From Thermomonas sp. (GTDB lineage: Bacteria > Pseudomonadota > Gammaproteobacteria > Xanthomonadales > Xanthomonadaceae), in NCBI RefSeq assembly GCF_023953935.1, contig NZ_JAMLIW010000001.1, forward strand, positions 496,001-560,000: a stretch of DNA of 64,000 nucleotides, read 5' to 3'. Of this stretch, positions 50,798-61,153 are shown in pieces. The position numbers and the translations under genes were made by a program. How positions within the stretch are numbered: position 1 is the stretch's first letter; every line of letters begins with the position of its first letter. Under the pieces are notes generated by a model. It did no database searches. It had not been told where the DNA came from and saw only the letters and a program-made list of their open reading frames with translations.

Positions 50798-51316
50798 TCA
50801 GCCATGAAACCAACGGGCATGCCGACCTTTGAATCCGGCATACAGGGCGCCCAAGCCAAGGGCGATGAACCAGGCCAGCGCCCACATCGGCATCGACAAT
50901 CCCAGGAACTGCCAGTCGATGTTGCTGCAATCCCCGGTTGCCTGCAGCACCTTGCGCGCCGCGCCCAGCCAGGAATACTGCTCGACGATGTAATTGAGCC
51001 CGGGCCCGCAGGTCGGCAAGCCCGGTGGGTTCAGCTGCACCCAGACATGACGCCCGGCGTAGGCCATCCCGACCGCGGCGGCAACGAAGGCCAGCACGCC
51101 CCAGGCGCGGCGTCCGCCTGCGCCCTTGGGCGCCAGCAGGCCACCCGCCAGGAACACCAGTCCCAACGCGGCAAAACAGATGCGCTGGAAGATGCAGAAC
51201 GCGCAGGGTTCGATTCCAAGCTGGAACTGCACATACAGCGCATAACCGAGCAAGCCAACGCAGGCGGCAAACCCCAGCAGGAACTGTGCGCGAAACGACC
51301 AGCGAAAAGGATTCAT
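50798..51316 (-). CDS. dsbB: Disulfide bond formation protein B
   Basis: A 172-residue inner-membrane protein that reoxidises DsbA and passes electrons to quinone. It has four helices, the first cysteine pair in EPCAFCIFQR (residues 38 and 41), and the second pair in LPTCGPGL and GDCSNIDW of the large periplasmic loop. Charge layout at the N-terminus (MNPFRWSFRAQF) fits. It lies between the DAHP synthase gene and the terminator of the ribosomal block, so it probably has its own promoter. Confidence 0.94.
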   Translation of the reverse strand: MNPFRWSFRAQFLLGFAACVGLLGYALYVQFQLGIEPCAFCIFQRICFAALGLVFLAGGLLAPKGAGGRRAWGVLAFVAAAVGMAYAGRHVWVQLNPPGLPTCGPGLNYIVEQYSWLGAARKVLQATGDCSNIDWQFLGLSMPMWALAWFIALGLGALYAGFKGRHARWFHG

Positions 51317-51367
51317 GCGTTCATCTTCCAGATATCACCGTGATTATCGGCCATTTCGTCAGAAACG

Positions 51368-51390
51368 AAAAACCCCGGCCGGGCCGGGGT
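51368..51390 (-). terminator. Terminator of the ribosomal protein block
   Basis: Read leftward, ACCCCGGC (51383-51390), loop CCG and GCCGGGGT (51372-51379) are followed by a T-run of five. It lies 36 bases after the rplQ stop and closes the leftward S10-spc-alpha run. Confidence 0.9.
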
Positions 51391-51426
51391 CGTTCGGTTC
51401 AAGCGGCTTGCGCGGCTCAAGGTCGA

Positions 51427-51801
51427 TTATTCGGCCGCCTGCTGCGGACGATCAACCAGCTCGACATAGGCCATCGGCGCGTTGTCGCCGGCGCGGAACC
51501 CGCACTTGAGGATGCGCAGGTAGCCGCCCGGACGCTGCGCGTAGCGCGGGCCGAGGACGGTGAACAGGGTACCGACCGCTTCCTTGTCACGCAGGCGCGA
51601 GAACGCCAGGCGGCGGTTGGCCACGCCATCGGCCTTGGCCAGGGTGATCAGCGGCTCGGCGACGCGGCGCAGCTCCTTGGCCTTGGGCAAGGTGGTGCGG
51701 ATGATTTCGTGCTTGATCAACGATGCCGCCATGTTCGAGAACATCACCTGGCGATGGGCGCTGGTGCGGTTGAACTTGCGGCCGGATTTCTGGTGGCGCA
51801 T
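51427..51801 (-). CDS. rplQ: Ribosomal protein L17
   Basis: A 124-residue large-subunit protein, last of the alpha operon. It begins [20 protein letters not shown] and contains [21 protein letters not shown] and the [22 protein letters not shown] block, standard for L17. It is separated from rpoA by an unusually long 318-base gap with repeats. Confidence 0.97.
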   Translation of the reverse strand: MRHQKSGRKFNRTSAHRQVMFSNMAASLIKHEIIRTTLPKAKELRRVAEPLITLAKADGVANRRLAFSRLRDKEAVGTLFTVLGPRYAQRPGGYLRILKCGFRAGDNAPMAYVELVDRPQQAAE

Positions 51802-52119
51802 GGTCTGGATTCCTGTGCAATGTTGAAACGATTGGACTTCGCTGTCGCCATCCTGGCGTTTTGTCCGCCGTGGCGGACAGGTGGACTGCGGGTGGCCCGT
51901 GCCGGCATCCCTTGCCGGTCATGCCGCGAACTGGAGTTCGTCGGCGGTGTTGCGATTACTGCAACTGCAAAAGCTGAAGCGAGAGCCGCGAGCTTGCGCC
52001 GCGATTGCATTCCCGGCCCTCGCGCATAGCGCTCGGGCGTTCCCCCGGCCCTCGCGCATAGCGCTCGGGCGTTCGACGCCGCGCGAACTGCCGTTAAGGC
52101 AGTTCGCAAGCGCGGCGCC
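51802..52119 (-). other. rpoA-rplQ intergenic region with tandem duplication and hairpin
   Basis: These 318 bases hold no supported gene. A 31-base unit beginning CCCGGCCCTCGCGCATAGCG occurs twice in tandem, at 52012-52042 and 52044-52074. Next to the rpoA stop, GCGAACTGCC (52083-52092) and GGCAGTTCGC (52098-52107) form a perfect 10-bp stem that can be extended by GCCGC/GCGGC. The gap is much longer than is usual between these two genes. Confidence 0.75.
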
Positions 52120-53118
52120 TCACCCCATCATGCCGTGGGCGGCGACGCCGGCTGGGGGCCAGTTCTCGAGCTTCATGCCCAGGGACAGGCCACGCTGCGC
52201 CAGCACTTCCTTGATTTCAGTCAGCGACTTCTTGCCGAGGTTCGGGGTCTTGAGCAGTTCGACTTCGGTCTTCTGGATCAGATCGCCGATGAAGTAGATG
52301 CTCTCGGCCTTGAGGCAGTTGGCTGAGCGCACGGTCAGCTCCAGGTCGTCGATCGGGCGCAGCAGGACCGGGTCGACGCTGGTGTGCGCCGGCTTGGCCG
52401 CGCCGCGTTCGCGGCTGGTGAAATCACCGAACACGGACAGCTGGTCGCTGAGGATGTCGGCGGCGGTGCGCACGGCTTCCTCGGCGTCGATGGTGCCGTT
52501 GGTTTCGATATCCAGCACCAGCTTGTCAAGGTCGGTGCGCTGCTCGACGCGGGCGGCTTCGACCGCATAGGCCACGCGACGCACCGGCGAGAACGAGGCG
52601 TCCAGCATCAGCCGGCCGATCGTGCGGGCTTCGTCATCCGGACGGCGACGCGCCACCGCCGGCTGGTAGCCGAAGCCGCGGCTGATGGTCAGGCGCATAT
52701 TCAGCGCCACGTCCTTGGTCAGGTTGGCGATCACGTGGTCGGGGTTGAGGACCTCGACGTTGTGGCTGGTCTTGATGTCGCCGGCGGTGACGATGCCCGG
52801 GCCCTGCTTGCGCAGTTCCAGCACGTCGCTGTCGCCGTTGTGCATGCGCAGCGCGACGTCCTTGAGGTTGAGCAGCACCTCGAGCACGTCTTCCTGCAAG
52901 CCTTCGACCGTGGTGTACTCGTGCAGCACGCCATCGATCTCGACCTCGGTGATGGCAAAACCCGGGATCGAGGACAGCAGGACGCGGCGCAGCGCGTTGC
53001 CGAGGGTGTGGCCGTAGCCGCGCTCCAGCGGTTCGATCACGACCTTGGCGCGGGTGTCGGTGATGCGCTCGATCTGCGGCCCGCGTGGGCGCAGGACTTG
53101 GGTGGCGGTAGCCGTCAT
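52120..53118 (-). CDS. rpoA: RNA polymerase alpha subunit
   Basis: The 332-residue alpha subunit that nucleates RNA polymerase assembly and contacts activators and UP elements. The N-domain shows [28 protein letters not shown], with [28 protein letters not shown] in its second half. The C-domain carries [23 protein letters not shown] and [22 protein letters not shown], including the DNA-contacting residues. Length is typical. It follows rpsD by 49 bases in the alpha operon. Confidence 0.98.
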   Translation of the reverse strand: MTATATQVLRPRGPQIERITDTRAKVVIEPLERGYGHTLGNALRRVLLSSIPGFAITEVEIDGVLHEYTTVEGLQEDVLEVLLNLKDVALRMHNGDSDVLELRKQGPGIVTAGDIKTSHNVEVLNPDHVIANLTKDVALNMRLTISRGFGYQPAVARRRPDDEARTIGRLMLDASFSPVRRVAYAVEAARVEQRTDLDKLVLDIETNGTIDAEEAVRTAADILSDQLSVFGDFTSRERGAAKPAHTSVDPVLLRPIDDLELTVRSANCLKAESIYFIGDLIQKTEVELLKTPNLGKKSLTEIKEVLAQRGLSLGMKLENWPPAGVAAHGMMG

Positions 53119-53167
53119 TCGTGGTGTCTCCTGCTGGCCCGTGCGAACGCGGGCCGATGACTATGGC

Positions 53168-53797
53168 TTACTTCGAGTAGAGCTCGACGATCAGCGCTTC
53201 GTTGATGTCGCTGGGCAGATCGGCGCGATCCGGCACGGCCTTGAACACGCCGCTGAACTTGCCGGCATCGACTTCGACCCAGGACGGGGCCAGGGTCATC
53301 TGCTCCGACACGGTCAGCGACTCCTTCACGCGCAGCTGCTGCTGGGCCTTTTCCGACAGGGTGACCGAATCACCGGCACGGATGGCGAAGGACGGCAGGT
53401 TGACCGGCTTGCCATTGACCAGCACGCCCTTGTGGCTGACCAGCTGGCGGGCGGCAGGACGGGTGACGGCAAAGCCCATGCGATAGACGACGTTGTCCAG
53501 GCGGGTCTCCAGCAGGCGCAGGAGGTTTTCGCCGGTGTTGCCCTTGCGGGTCGCCGCTTTCTTGTAATAGTTGCGGAACTGGCGCTCCAGCAGGCCATAA
53601 ATGCGCTTGACCTTCTGCTTCTCGCGCAGCTGGGTGGCGTAATCGGACAGCTTGCCACGACGCGCGGTGGCGCCGTGCTGGCCGGGCTTCTGCTCCAGCT
53701 TGCACTTGGAGTCGAGTGCGCGTGCCGGCGACTTCAGCGACAGGTCAGTGCCTTCGCGGCGCGCGAGCTTGCAGGTGGGACCGAGATAACGAGCCAT
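53168..53797 (-). CDS. rpsD: Ribosomal protein S4
   Basis: A 209-residue 30S assembly initiator that binds 16S rRNA; in E. coli it represses the alpha operon. It begins [19 protein letters not shown], with [20 protein letters not shown] next, [26 protein letters not shown], and the S4 RNA-binding domain [26 protein letters not shown]. Length and order are standard. Confidence 0.98.
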   Translation of the reverse strand: MARYLGPTCKLARREGTDLSLKSPARALDSKCKLEQKPGQHGATARRGKLSDYATQLREKQKVKRIYGLLERQFRNYYKKAATRKGNTGENLLRLLETRLDNVVYRMGFAVTRPAARQLVSHKGVLVNGKPVNLPSFAIRAGDSVTLSEKAQQQLRVKESLTVSEQMTLAPSWVEVDAGKFSGVFKAVPDRADLPSDINEALIVELYSK

Positions 53798-53816
53798 GTT
53801 CTAGTGCTCCAGTGCG

Positions 53817-54212
53817 TCAGACGCGACGCTTCTTCGGCGGACGGCACCCGTTGTGCGGGATCGGCGTCACGTCGATGATGTTGGTGATCTTGTAGCCCAC
53901 GTTGTTCAGCGAGCGGACGGCGGACTCGCGACCCGGACCCGGGCCCTTAATCCGCACTTCCAGCGACTTCACGCCATAGTCCAGCGCCGCCTTGCCGGCC
54001 TTCTCGGCGGCCACCTGCGCGGCGAACGGCGTGGACTTGCGTGAACCGCGGAAGCCCGCGCCACCGGAGGTCGCCCAGGAGAGCGCATTGCCCTGCCGGT
54101 CGGTAATGGTGACGATGGTGTTGTTGAACGACGCGTGCACGTGCGCGATGCCGTCGGTGACGACGCGACGCACTTTCTTCTTGGTACGGGCTGCTGCAGC
54201 CGGCTTGGCCAT
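53817..54212 (-). CDS. rpsK: Ribosomal protein S11
   Basis: A 131-residue platform protein of the 30S subunit. It shows [60 protein letters not shown] and the C-terminal [14 protein letters not shown]. It lies between rpsM and rpsD with short gaps. Confidence 0.98.
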   Translation of the reverse strand: MAKPAAAARTKKKVRRVVTDGIAHVHASFNNTIVTITDRQGNALSWATSGGAGFRGSRKSTPFAAQVAAEKAGKAALDYGVKSLEVRIKGPGPGRESAVRSLNNVGYKITNIIDVTPIPHNGCRPPKKRRV

Positions 54213-54224
54213 GGTCTGTGCTCC

Positions 54225-54581
54225 TTACTTCTTGATGGCCTTGCGCGGGCCCTTGCGGGTCCGTGCATTGGTGCGGGTCCGCTGACCGCGCACCGGCAGG
54301 CCGCGACGATGGCGCAGGCCACGATAGCTGCCGAGATCCATCAGGCGCTTGATCGCCATGCCGATTTCACGGCGCAGGTCACCTTCGACGACGAACTTGC
54401 CGACCTCGGCGCGCAGGCGCTCGATTTCAGGCTCGGACAGGTCGCGGATCTTGGTGGACGCATTCACGCCCGCCGTTTCACACACCTGCTTGGAACGGGT
54501 ACGGCCAATGCCGTAGATGCTTTGCAGCCCGACCCAGACATGCTTCTGGGCAGGCAGGTTGACGCCAGCGATACGCGCCAT
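54225..54581 (-). CDS. rpsM: Ribosomal protein S13
   Basis: A 118-residue 30S head protein contacting P-site tRNA and L5. It begins [20 protein letters not shown], contains [19 protein letters not shown] and [20 protein letters not shown], and ends KGPRKAIKK. It is the first gene of the alpha group, with a candidate promoter just upstream. Confidence 0.98.
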   Translation of the reverse strand: MARIAGVNLPAQKHVWVGLQSIYGIGRTRSKQVCETAGVNASTKIRDLSEPEIERLRAEVGKFVVEGDLRREIGMAIKRLMDLGSYRGLRHRRGLPVRGQRTRTNARTRKGPRKAIKK

Positions 54582-54986
54582 GAGGCGATCTCCGATGAAC
54601 GAATGTGCGCCAAGCCGAAACCGGGCGCAGTGAACACGAAATTATATACGGATCCCGAGTGTTCTGGAAGCCGTGGCGCCAAGGCACCGCGACCCGGCAT
54701 GGGGAGAGTGCCCATGCTCCGGCGAAAGCTCCGGTCTCCGGGAGGTCGTTGGCCGGGCAAGCCCGACCGTGCATCCTGCGACCTCCGCCCGGCCCTCCTG
54801 GCCGGACGCGCACCAAGGCCGAAGCCCTGGCCCGCCCCGCGCACTCCTCCAGCGCGCGGATCATCCCGGTGCCACCCGCGCGCGGGACCGCCGCGCGAGT
54901 CGCCCATGTGCCGCTTCGTGCGAATGCCGAAGCGGCTGGTGTTGCGTTGCCCCCATCCCGGCGGGCTGCGGTTCGCTCTGCGCCGA
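54582..54986 (-). other. secY-rpsM gap without rpmJ
   Basis: This 405-base gap is where many Gammaproteobacteria keep rpmJ (L36), but no L36 sequence is present on either strand. It holds a candidate promoter near rpsM (54641-54669) and GC-rich dyads, such as GCATGGG with CCCATGC around 54695-54720. The open frames crossing it have shadow composition. Confidence 0.6.
54641..54669 (-). promoter_or_regulatory. Candidate promoter of the alpha operon
   Basis: Read leftward, a perfect TATAAT (54641-54646) with a weak TTCCAG (54664-54669) 17 bases upstream lies 60 bases before rpsM. This would let rpsM-rpsK-rpsD-rpoA-rplQ be transcribed apart from the spc genes. Confidence 0.5.
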
Positions 54987-56339
54987 TCAGCGCGAGCGCG
55001 AGCCGCCCTTCAAATTGGCTTTCTTCAGCAGGCTTTCATACTGGTGCGACATCAGGTGCGCCTGGACCTGGGCAATGAAATCCATCACCACCACGACCAC
55101 GATCAGCAGGGACGTGCCGCCGAAGTAAAACGAGGCACCCAGTTCGGTTCGCATGTAGTCCGGCAGCAGGCAGACCAGCACCAGATAGACCGCGCCCGCC
55201 GCCGTCAACCGCGTCAGCACGGCATCGATGTACTCGCCGGTGGCCTTGCCGGGACGGATGCCGGGAATCAGCGCGCCCGACTTCTTGAGGTTGTCGGCGG
55301 TTTCCTGCGAATTGAACACCAGTGCGGTGTAGAAGAATGCGAAGCCTACGATCAACGCCGCCAGCAGCACCATGTACAGGGGCTCGCCCGGCGACAGCAG
55401 CTGGCTGATCTTCTGCAATTCGACCGTGAACCTGGAGCCGGACTGGCCGAACCAGGTCGAGGCCGTGGCCGGGAACATGATGATCGACGACGCGAAGATC
55501 GGCGGGATCACGCCCGACATGTTGAGCTTCAGCGGCAGGAACGAGCTCTGGTTCTGGTAGCCGCCGCGCCCGCCCTGGCGGCGCGCGTAGTTCACGGTGA
55601 TCCGGCGCTGGCCGCTCTCCATGAACACCACGAACCAGGTGACGCCCAGCACGATCGCCAGGATGAAGAACACCGTGATCCACTGCATGTCGCCGCTGTT
55701 GGCCTGCTGCAGGGTATTGATCGTTGCGCCCGGAAGCCCGGCCACGATGCCGGCGAAAATGATCAGTGAAACGCCATTGCCGATGCCGCGCTCGGTCACC
55801 TGCTCGCCCAGCCACATCAGGAACACGGTGCCGGCGGTCAGCGAAACCACGGCGGTCAGGACGAAACCCGGGCCGGGGTTGTAGACCACCGGCAGGCCGC
55901 TTCCGGCGCCCTGGTTCTGCAGCGCGATCGCGATTCCAGCCGACTGGAAGATCGCCAGGAACACCGACCCGACGCGCGAGAACTGGGTCACCTTGCGGCG
56001 CCCCGACTCGCCTTCCTTCTGCATCGCCTTCAGGCTGGGCACCACCTGCACCATCAGCTGCATCACGATCGACGCCGAGATGTAGGGCATCACGTTCAGG
56101 GCAAACAGGCTGAAGCGCTCGAGGGCACCGCCCGAGAACATGTTGAACATGTCCACGATGGTGCCCTTCTGCGAGTCCATCAATTGCAGCATCGCCTCGG
56201 GGTTGACCCCAGGGACCGGGATGTAGCAACCGATTCGATAGACGATCAGCGCCCCGACCACGAACAGCAGGCGCGAACGCAGCTCGGCAAACTTGCCGGC
56301 GCCCAGCAGTCCGGAAATCGAATCCGCGCTCCGCGACAT
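54987..56339 (-). CDS. secY: Protein translocase subunit SecY
   Basis: The 450-residue channel subunit of the SecYEG translocon with ten helices. It shows [30 protein letters not shown] near the start, [42 protein letters not shown] (plug region), [36 protein letters not shown], and [19 protein letters not shown] at the C-terminal loops. The start at 56339 matches relatives. It follows rplO by seven bases, as in other spc operons. Confidence 0.97.
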   Translation of the reverse strand: MSRSADSISGLLGAGKFAELRSRLLFVVGALIVYRIGCYIPVPGVNPEAMLQLMDSQKGTIVDMFNMFSGGALERFSLFALNVMPYISASIVMQLMVQVVPSLKAMQKEGESGRRKVTQFSRVGSVFLAIFQSAGIAIALQNQGAGSGLPVVYNPGPGFVLTAVVSLTAGTVFLMWLGEQVTERGIGNGVSLIIFAGIVAGLPGATINTLQQANSGDMQWITVFFILAIVLGVTWFVVFMESGQRRITVNYARRQGGRGGYQNQSSFLPLKLNMSGVIPPIFASSIIMFPATASTWFGQSGSRFTVELQKISQLLSPGEPLYMVLLAALIVGFAFFYTALVFNSQETADNLKKSGALIPGIRPGKATGEYIDAVLTRLTAAGAVYLVLVCLLPDYMRTELGASFYFGGTSLLIVVVVVMDFIAQVQAHLMSHQYESLLKKANLKGGSRSR

Positions 56340-56346
56340 GCGCCGC

Positions 56347-56784
56347 TTACTCCGCCAGCCTGCCGCCGGCCGCCTCGATCGCGGCCTTGGCACCCGCGGT
56401 CACGGCGATGCCCTTGAGCACGAACGCCTTGGTGACCTCGCCCTTGACCACGATCTTGACGCGCTTGGCGGTGCTGGGCACCAGCCCGGCCGCCTGCAGC
56501 GCCGCGAAATCGACTTCACCGGCCGGCAGGGCATCCAGCTTGTACAGCAGCACTTCGGCGCTGTCCTTGGCCGTCTTGGACGCGAACCCGATCTTGGGCA
56601 GGCGGCGCTGCATGGGCATCTGGCCGCCTTCGAAGCCGGCCTTGATCTTGCCCTTGCCGGAACGGGCGAACGAACCCTTGTGGCCACGGCCCGCAGTCTT
56701 GCCGAGCCCGGAACCGATGCCGCGACCGACCCGGGTGCGTTCCTTGCGGGCACCGTCGGCGGGCTTGAGCGTATTGAGCTTCAT
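56347..56784 (-). CDS. rplO: Ribosomal protein L15
   Basis: A 145-residue large-subunit protein. It begins [22 protein letters not shown] and contains [37 protein letters not shown] and [24 protein letters not shown], typical of L15. It sits between rpmD and secY. Confidence 0.98.
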   Translation of the reverse strand: MKLNTLKPADGARKERTRVGRGIGSGLGKTAGRGHKGSFARSGKGKIKAGFEGGQMPMQRRLPKIGFASKTAKDSAEVLLYKLDALPAGEVDFAALQAAGLVPSTAKRVKIVVKGEVTKAFVLKGIAVTAGAKAAIEAAGGRLAE

Positions 56785-56788
56785 CTGC

Positions 56789-56977
56789 TTACTCCTCCAC
56801 CCGCACCAGGTAGTGCAGCTGGTTGATCAGGCCGCGCACTTGCGGGCTGTCCTTCAGTTCCCGAACGCTGTTGACCTTGCCGAGGCCCAGGGCCTTGACC
56901 GACAGGCGGTGCCGGGACTGGGTGCCGCCCAGCCCCTTCACAAGGCGCACCTTGATGGTCTTGTTTGCTTCAGACAT
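56789..56977 (-). CDS. rpmD: Ribosomal protein L30
   Basis: A 62-residue protein beginning [20 protein letters not shown], with [20 protein letters not shown] and [10 protein letters not shown] following, standard L30. The ATG at 56977 overlaps the end of rpsE by eight bases. Confidence 0.96.
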   Translation of the reverse strand: MSEANKTIKVRLVKGLGGTQSRHRLSVKALGLGKVNSVRELKDSPQVRGLINQLHYLVRVEE

Positions 56978-57509
56978 TGGTGAGGTCCTCCACCTTCTTG
57001 CCTCGCTTGGCCGCAATCCGGCTTGGCGACTGCATCGCTTCAAGCCCCTTGACGGTGGCGCGAACGAGGTTGATCGGGTTGCGCGAACCCACCGCCTTGG
57101 CCAGCACGTCCTTGACGCCAACGGCTTCCAGCACGGCGCGCATCGCACCACCGGCAATCACGCCGGTGCCTTCGGACGCCGGCTGCATGTAGACACGCGC
57201 CGCACCGTGGCCGGCCTTGACCGGGTGATAAAGCGTGCCGCTCTTGAGCTCGACCGTGCTCATGTTCTTGCGCGCGTACTCCATCGACTTCTGGATGGCC
57301 ACCGGCACTTCGCGCGCCTTGCCATAGCCGAAGCCGACCTTGCCGGCGCCGTCGCCCACGACCGTCAGCGCGGTGAAGGTGAACTGGCGACCGCCCTTGA
57401 CGGTCTTGCTGACGCGGTTGACCGCGACCAGCTTTTCGATCATGCCGTCGTCGATTTCTTCGCGCTCGCGATTGCGGTCGCGGCCGCGGGATTCACGTTG
57501 TTCTGCCAT
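56970..57509 (-). CDS. rpsE: Ribosomal protein S5
   Basis: A 179-residue protein of the 30S body involved in decoding accuracy. It shows [53 protein letters not shown], and [23 protein letters not shown]. The start [13 protein letters not shown] at 57509 is preferred over a longer open stretch. A 160-base gap with small dyads separates it from rplR. Confidence 0.97.
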   Translation of the reverse strand: MAEQRESRGRDRNREREEIDDGMIEKLVAVNRVSKTVKGGRQFTFTALTVVGDGAGKVGFGYGKAREVPVAIQKSMEYARKNMSTVELKSGTLYHPVKAGHGAARVYMQPASEGTGVIAGGAMRAVLEAVGVKDVLAKAVGSRNPINLVRATVKGLEAMQSPSRIAAKRGKKVEDLTNV

Positions 57510-57669
57510 TGCAGTCTCTCGATGGGTTGCAGGAATGTGCGGCATTGCCGCTTATCGTTGTGGTTGACCTCGGGTGTTCCACCGGAAGCGCAATCGCCCC
57601 GCGGCGTCCGGTGCAGCCCGCACCGGCGAGTCGAACGCCGCCCAAGCCAGGCCTGGGCGCGCCCTGGAA

Positions 57670-58023
57670 TCAGAACTGCAGGCCGGCCTCGCGGGCGGCG
57701 TCGGCCAGCGCCTTGACGCGGCCGTGGTAGCGGTAGCCGGAACGATCGAAAGCGACCTTCTCGATCCCGGCAGCCTTGGCGCGCTCGGCGATCAGCTGGC
57801 CGACACGGGCGGCGGCGGCCATGTTCTTGCTGCTCTCCAGCCCTTCGCGGACGTCGGCCTGGAGGGTCGAGGCCGAGGCCAACACCTTGGCCCCGTCGTG
57901 GGAAAACAGCTGCGCGTACACGTGCTGGCCGGTGCGAAGCACCGACAGGCGCGGGACGCCGAGGATGCGGATGCGGGCGCGGGTGGTCTTGGCGCGACGC
58001 AGGCGGGCGATGTTCTTGTCCAT
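57670..58023 (-). CDS. rplR: Ribosomal protein L18
   Basis: A 117-residue 5S rRNA-binding protein. It begins [21 protein letters not shown] and contains [31 protein letters not shown] and [27 protein letters not shown], all standard for L18. Confidence 0.98.
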   Translation of the reverse strand: MDKNIARLRRAKTTRARIRILGVPRLSVLRTGQHVYAQLFSHDGAKVLASASTLQADVREGLESSKNMAAAARVGQLIAERAKAAGIEKVAFDRSGYRYHGRVKALADAAREAGLQF

Positions 58024-58103
58024 GATGGGTTACCTCGGAAGCGGATCGGCTGTCGGGAATCGCGCCAACGCCGGAAGGCGCGGACGCCGCGGGAACACCG
58101 CGA

Positions 58104-58631
58104 TCAGGCCTTCTTGGCTTCCTTGCGGAGAATGGTTTCGTCGGAATACTTCACGCCCTTGCCCTTGTAGGGCTCCGGCGGGCGGTAGCCACGGATCTTG
58201 GCGGCCACCTCACCCACCAGCTGCCGGTCGGCGCCGGTGACCAGGATTTCGGTCTGGGTCGGGGTGGTGATGGTGATGCCGGCCGGCGGCGCGAACACCA
58301 GCGGATGCGAGAAACCGAGCGACAGGCTCAGGTCCTTGCCCTGCATGGCGGCGCGGTAGCCCACGCCCACCAGCTCGAGCTTGCGCTCGAAGCCGGTGCT
58401 GACGCCGTGCACCATGTTGGCGACGATGGCGCGCACGGTGCCGGCCATCGGCTCCAGCGCGGCGTCCTCGTTGGACACGAGGGCATGACCGTCCTCGATC
58501 CTGATTTCGATCCCGGCCGGCTTGGCCAGGCTCAGGGCGCCCTTGGGCCCCTTGACGCTGACCGCGTCGGCCTGGACGTTGATTTCGACACCCTTGGCCA
58601 GGGCGATGGGCTTCTTGGCAACGCGTGACAT
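58104..58631 (-). CDS. rplF: Ribosomal protein L6
   Basis: A 175-residue protein near the factor-binding site of the 50S subunit. It begins [20 protein letters not shown] and contains [32 protein letters not shown], and the C-terminal [21 protein letters not shown]. Spacing to rpsH is 12 bases. Confidence 0.98.
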   Translation of the reverse strand: MSRVAKKPIALAKGVEINVQADAVSVKGPKGALSLAKPAGIEIRIEDGHALVSNEDAALEPMAGTVRAIVANMVHGVSTGFERKLELVGVGYRAAMQGKDLSLSLGFSHPLVFAPPAGITITTPTQTEILVTGADRQLVGEVAAKIRGYRPPEPYKGKGVKYSDETILRKEAKKA

Positions 58632-58643
58632 GTCAGGCCTCCC

Positions 58644-59039
58644 TTACGCCACGATGCACAGGACTTCACCGCCGACGCCCTGCTGGCGCGCCTGCGAGTC
58701 GGTCATGATGCCCTTGGAGGTGGAAATGACGGCAACGCCGAGGCCGCCGAGCACCTTCGGCAGCGCGTCCTTGCCGCGGTATTGGCGCAGGCTCGAACGC
58801 GACACGCGCTTGAGGGTCTCGATGACCGGCTTGCCCTGGTGGTACTTCAGCGCGATTTCCAGCTCGGCCTTGGCACCCTGGGTGGTCACGCGCGCATCGG
58901 CAATGTAGCCCTCGTCCTTGAGGACGTTGGCAATTGCGACCTTGACCTTGGAGGACGGCATCGTCACCGCCGGCTTGCCAACCGCCGCCGCATTCTTGAT
59001 GCGGACCAGCATGTCGGCGATGGGATCAGTCATGCTCAT
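58644..59039 (-). CDS. rpsH: Ribosomal protein S8
   Basis: A 131-residue 16S rRNA-binding protein; in E. coli it represses the spc operon. It begins [17 protein letters not shown] and has [36 protein letters not shown] near the end, with the [14 protein letters not shown] terminus. GGTGA eight bases upstream supports the ATG at 59039. A 153-base gap to rpsN shows nothing notable. Confidence 0.97.
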   Translation of the reverse strand: MSMTDPIADMLVRIKNAAAVGKPAVTMPSSKVKVAIANVLKDEGYIADARVTTQGAKAELEIALKYHQGKPVIETLKRVSRSSLRQYRGKDALPKVLGGLGVAVISTSKGIMTDSQARQQGVGGEVLCIVA

Positions 59040-59192
59040 TTGGATTCACCTGATGAGTAGCACCGATATCCGCTTTCGCGAAAATCTTCGGATTGTGGGC
59101 GCCGTTGCCGGCGGGTGTACGTCCCCTGGCGGCTTCGCCCGGGACCGGCGGCAGTCGGAATACGACGTGCAGCCGGCAAGTGTAGCAGATTT

Positions 59193-59498
59193 TTACCAGC
59201 TTGCCTTGCGCAGGCCCGGCACGTCGCCGCGCATGGTGGCCTCACGCAGCTTGTTGCGGCCCAGGCCGAACTTGCTGTAGACGCCGCGCGGACGCCCGGT
59301 GAGGGCGCAGCGGGTGGTCTGGCGCGACGGCGAGGAGTCGCGCGGCAGCTTCTGCAGCTTGGCCGCCGCCGCCATCTTGTCCTCGTAGGACGCGTCCTGG
59401 CTGGAGATGATCTTCTTCAGCGCTTCACGCTTGGCCGCGTGCTGCTTGGCCAGCTTGGCGCGCTTGACCTCGCGGTTGACCATGGAAGTCTTTGCCAT
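59193..59498 (-). CDS. rpsN: Ribosomal protein S14
   Basis: A 101-residue protein of the long, zinc-free S14 class. It begins [20 protein letters not shown] and contains [52 protein letters not shown], lacking the CxxC pairs of the zinc form. The frame is open upstream through the heptamer array, but the start at 59498, preceded by AAGG, is standard. Confidence 0.97.
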   Translation of the reverse strand: MAKTSMVNREVKRAKLAKQHAAKREALKKIISSQDASYEDKMAAAAKLQKLPRDSSPSRQTTRCALTGRPRGVYSKFGLGRNKLREATMRGDVPGLRKASW

Positions 59499-59513
59499 GT
59501 CTTTGAACCTTGT

Positions 59514-59606
59514 GTGATTGGTGATTGGTGATTCGTGATTCGTTGGAGCGGGATCGCCGGGGCCTTGACGGCTTTGGCAAATCACCAATCACCAATCACG
59601 AATCAC
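59514..59606. repeat. Paired heptamer array, copy E (inside the spc operon)
   Basis: The left arm is GTGATTG twice and GTGATTC twice (59514-59541). A core of about 37 bases ends GACGGCTTTGGC. The right arm is AATCACC twice and AATCACG twice (59579-59606). It fills the gap between rplE and rpsN, ending eight bases from the rplE stop and starting 15 bases from the rpsN start, so it must be transcribed as part of the ribosomal mRNA. Confidence 0.9.
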
Positions 59607-59614
59607 GACCCTGA

Positions 59615-60157
59615 TCAGTTGCGGAACGGGAAGCGGAAGGCTTCGAGCAGGGCCTTGGCCTCGGCATCGGTCTTCGCGGTGGTGGTGATGGCGATGTCCA
59701 TGCCGCGCATCGCGTCAACGGCGTCGAAGTCGATCTCCGGGAAGATGATCTGCTCCTTGACGCCCATGTTGAAGTTGCCGCGGCCGTCGAACGAACGCCC
59801 CGACACGCCGCGGAAGTCACGCACGCGCGGCAGCGAGATGTTGATCAGGCGGTCGAGGAACTCGAACATGTGGGCGCGACGCAGGGTCACCTTGCAGCCG
59901 ATCGGCCAGCCGTCGCGGATCTTGAACGAAGCAACCGACACGCGCGACTTGGTGACGATGGGCTTCTGACCGGCGATCTTGGTCATGTCGGCCACCGCGT
60001 TTTCCAGCACCTTCTTGTTGGTGGCGGCCTCGCCCACGCCCATGTTGAGCGTGACCTTGACCAGGCGCGGGACCTGCATCGGGTTGGTGTAGCCGAATTG
60101 CTGGGTCAGCTTCGGCACCACCTCTTCCTTGTAGAACTTTTCGAGACGAGTCGTCAT
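59615..60157 (-). CDS. rplE: Ribosomal protein L5
   Basis: A 180-residue 5S rRNA-binding protein. It begins [21 protein letters not shown] and contains [49 protein letters not shown], and [35 protein letters not shown]. The start at 60157 is one base from the rplX stop. Confidence 0.98.
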   Translation of the reverse strand: MTTRLEKFYKEEVVPKLTQQFGYTNPMQVPRLVKVTLNMGVGEAATNKKVLENAVADMTKIAGQKPIVTKSRVSVASFKIRDGWPIGCKVTLRRAHMFEFLDRLINISLPRVRDFRGVSGRSFDGRGNFNMGVKEQIIFPEIDFDAVDAMRGMDIAITTTAKTDAEAKALLEAFRFPFRN

Positions 60158-60158
60158 G

Positions 60159-60488
60159 TCAGATGGCCTCACCGCTGGAGCGGAACACGCGGATGCGCTT
60201 TCCATTCTCCAGCACCTTGGTGGCAACGCGCTCGCCCTTGCCCGTCGCCGGGTTGTAGGGCATCACGTTGGAAATGTGGATCGAAGCTTCGCGCTCGATC
60301 ACGCCGCCGGGCTGGCCGGCCTGCGGATTGGGCTTGGTGTGGCGCTTGGCCAGGTTCAGGTTGGAAACGTACACGCGGTCACCATCGACCCGCAGCACCT
60401 CGCCCACCTGACCCTTGAGCAGCTTGTGCTTCTTCTTGTTGCCGCCGGTCGTGACAACGACCTGATCGCCCTTCTTGATGCGATTCAT
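60159..60488 (-). CDS. rplX: Ribosomal protein L24
   Basis: A 109-residue assembly-initiator protein with a KOW motif at its start ([20 protein letters not shown]). It contains [19 protein letters not shown] and [19 protein letters not shown]. Between rplN and rplE as expected. Confidence 0.98.
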   Translation of the reverse strand: MNRIKKGDQVVVTTGGNKKKHKLLKGQVGEVLRVDGDRVYVSNLNLAKRHTKPNPQAGQPGGVIEREASIHISNVMPYNPATGKGERVATKVLENGKRIRVFRSSGEAI

Positions 60489-60505
60489 TGTTCAGTCCTC
60501 CACGC

Positions 60506-60874
60506 TCACAGCACTTCGGGGGCGAGCGAAACGATCTTCATGAACTTCTCGGTACGCAGTTCGCGCGTCACCGGCCCGAAGATGCGGGTGCCGATCGGCT
60601 CCTGCTTGTTGTTGAGCAACACCGCGGCGTTGCCGTCGAAGCGGATCAGCGAGCCGTCGGCACGACGCACGCCCTTGCGGGTGCGCACCACCACGGCGTC
60701 GTAGACGTCGCCCTTCTTGACCTTGCCGCGCGGAATCGCTTCACGCACCGACACCTTGATGATGTCGCCGATGCCGGCATAGCGGCGCTTGGAGCCGCCC
60801 AGCACCTTGATGCACATCAGTTCCTTGGCACCCGAGTTGTCGGCAACATCGAGAAAGCTCTGCATCTGGATCAT
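60506..60874 (-). CDS. rplN: Ribosomal protein L14
   Basis: A 122-residue protein beginning [20 protein letters not shown]. It contains [33 protein letters not shown] and the [24 protein letters not shown] end, standard L14. Confidence 0.98.
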   Translation of the reverse strand: MIQMQSFLDVADNSGAKELMCIKVLGGSKRRYAGIGDIIKVSVREAIPRGKVKKGDVYDAVVVRTRKGVRRADGSLIRFDGNAAVLLNNKQEPIGTRIFGPVTRELRTEKFMKIVSLAPEVL

Positions 60875-60889
60875 GGCTGTCTCTCCTGC

Positions 60890-61153
60890 TTACTCGGCGG
60901 CCCGGGTGACGACTTCCACCACCCGCCAGTTCTTGGTCTTGGACAGCGGCGCGCACTCGGCGAGGCGCACAACGTCGCCTTCGTGGCAGCTGTTGTCGGC
61001 ATCATGGGCGTGCAGCTTGGTCGAGCGGCGGATGTACTTGCCGTACAGCGCGTGCTGGACCTGGCGCTCGATGAGCACGGTCACGGTCTTGTCCATCTTG
61101 TTGCTGACCACGCGGCCTTCGACCGTGCGCAGCTTCCTGGTTTGTTCGGTCAT
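60890..61153 (-). CDS. rpsQ: Ribosomal protein S17
   Basis: An 87-residue 16S-binding protein. It contains [44 protein letters not shown], then [26 protein letters not shown], diagnostic of S17. Its ATG overlaps the rpmC stop (ATGA). Confidence 0.97.
   Translation of the reverse strand: MTEQTRKLRTVEGRVVSNKMDKTVTVLIERQVQHALYGKYIRRSTKLHAHDADNSCHEGDVVRLAECAPLSKTKNWRVVEVVTRAAE

Noticed and set aside
52012-52074. Remnant of an insertion sequence between rpoA and rplQ
   Set aside because: There is only a 31-bp tandem duplication; no terminal inverted repeats or transposase fragment.
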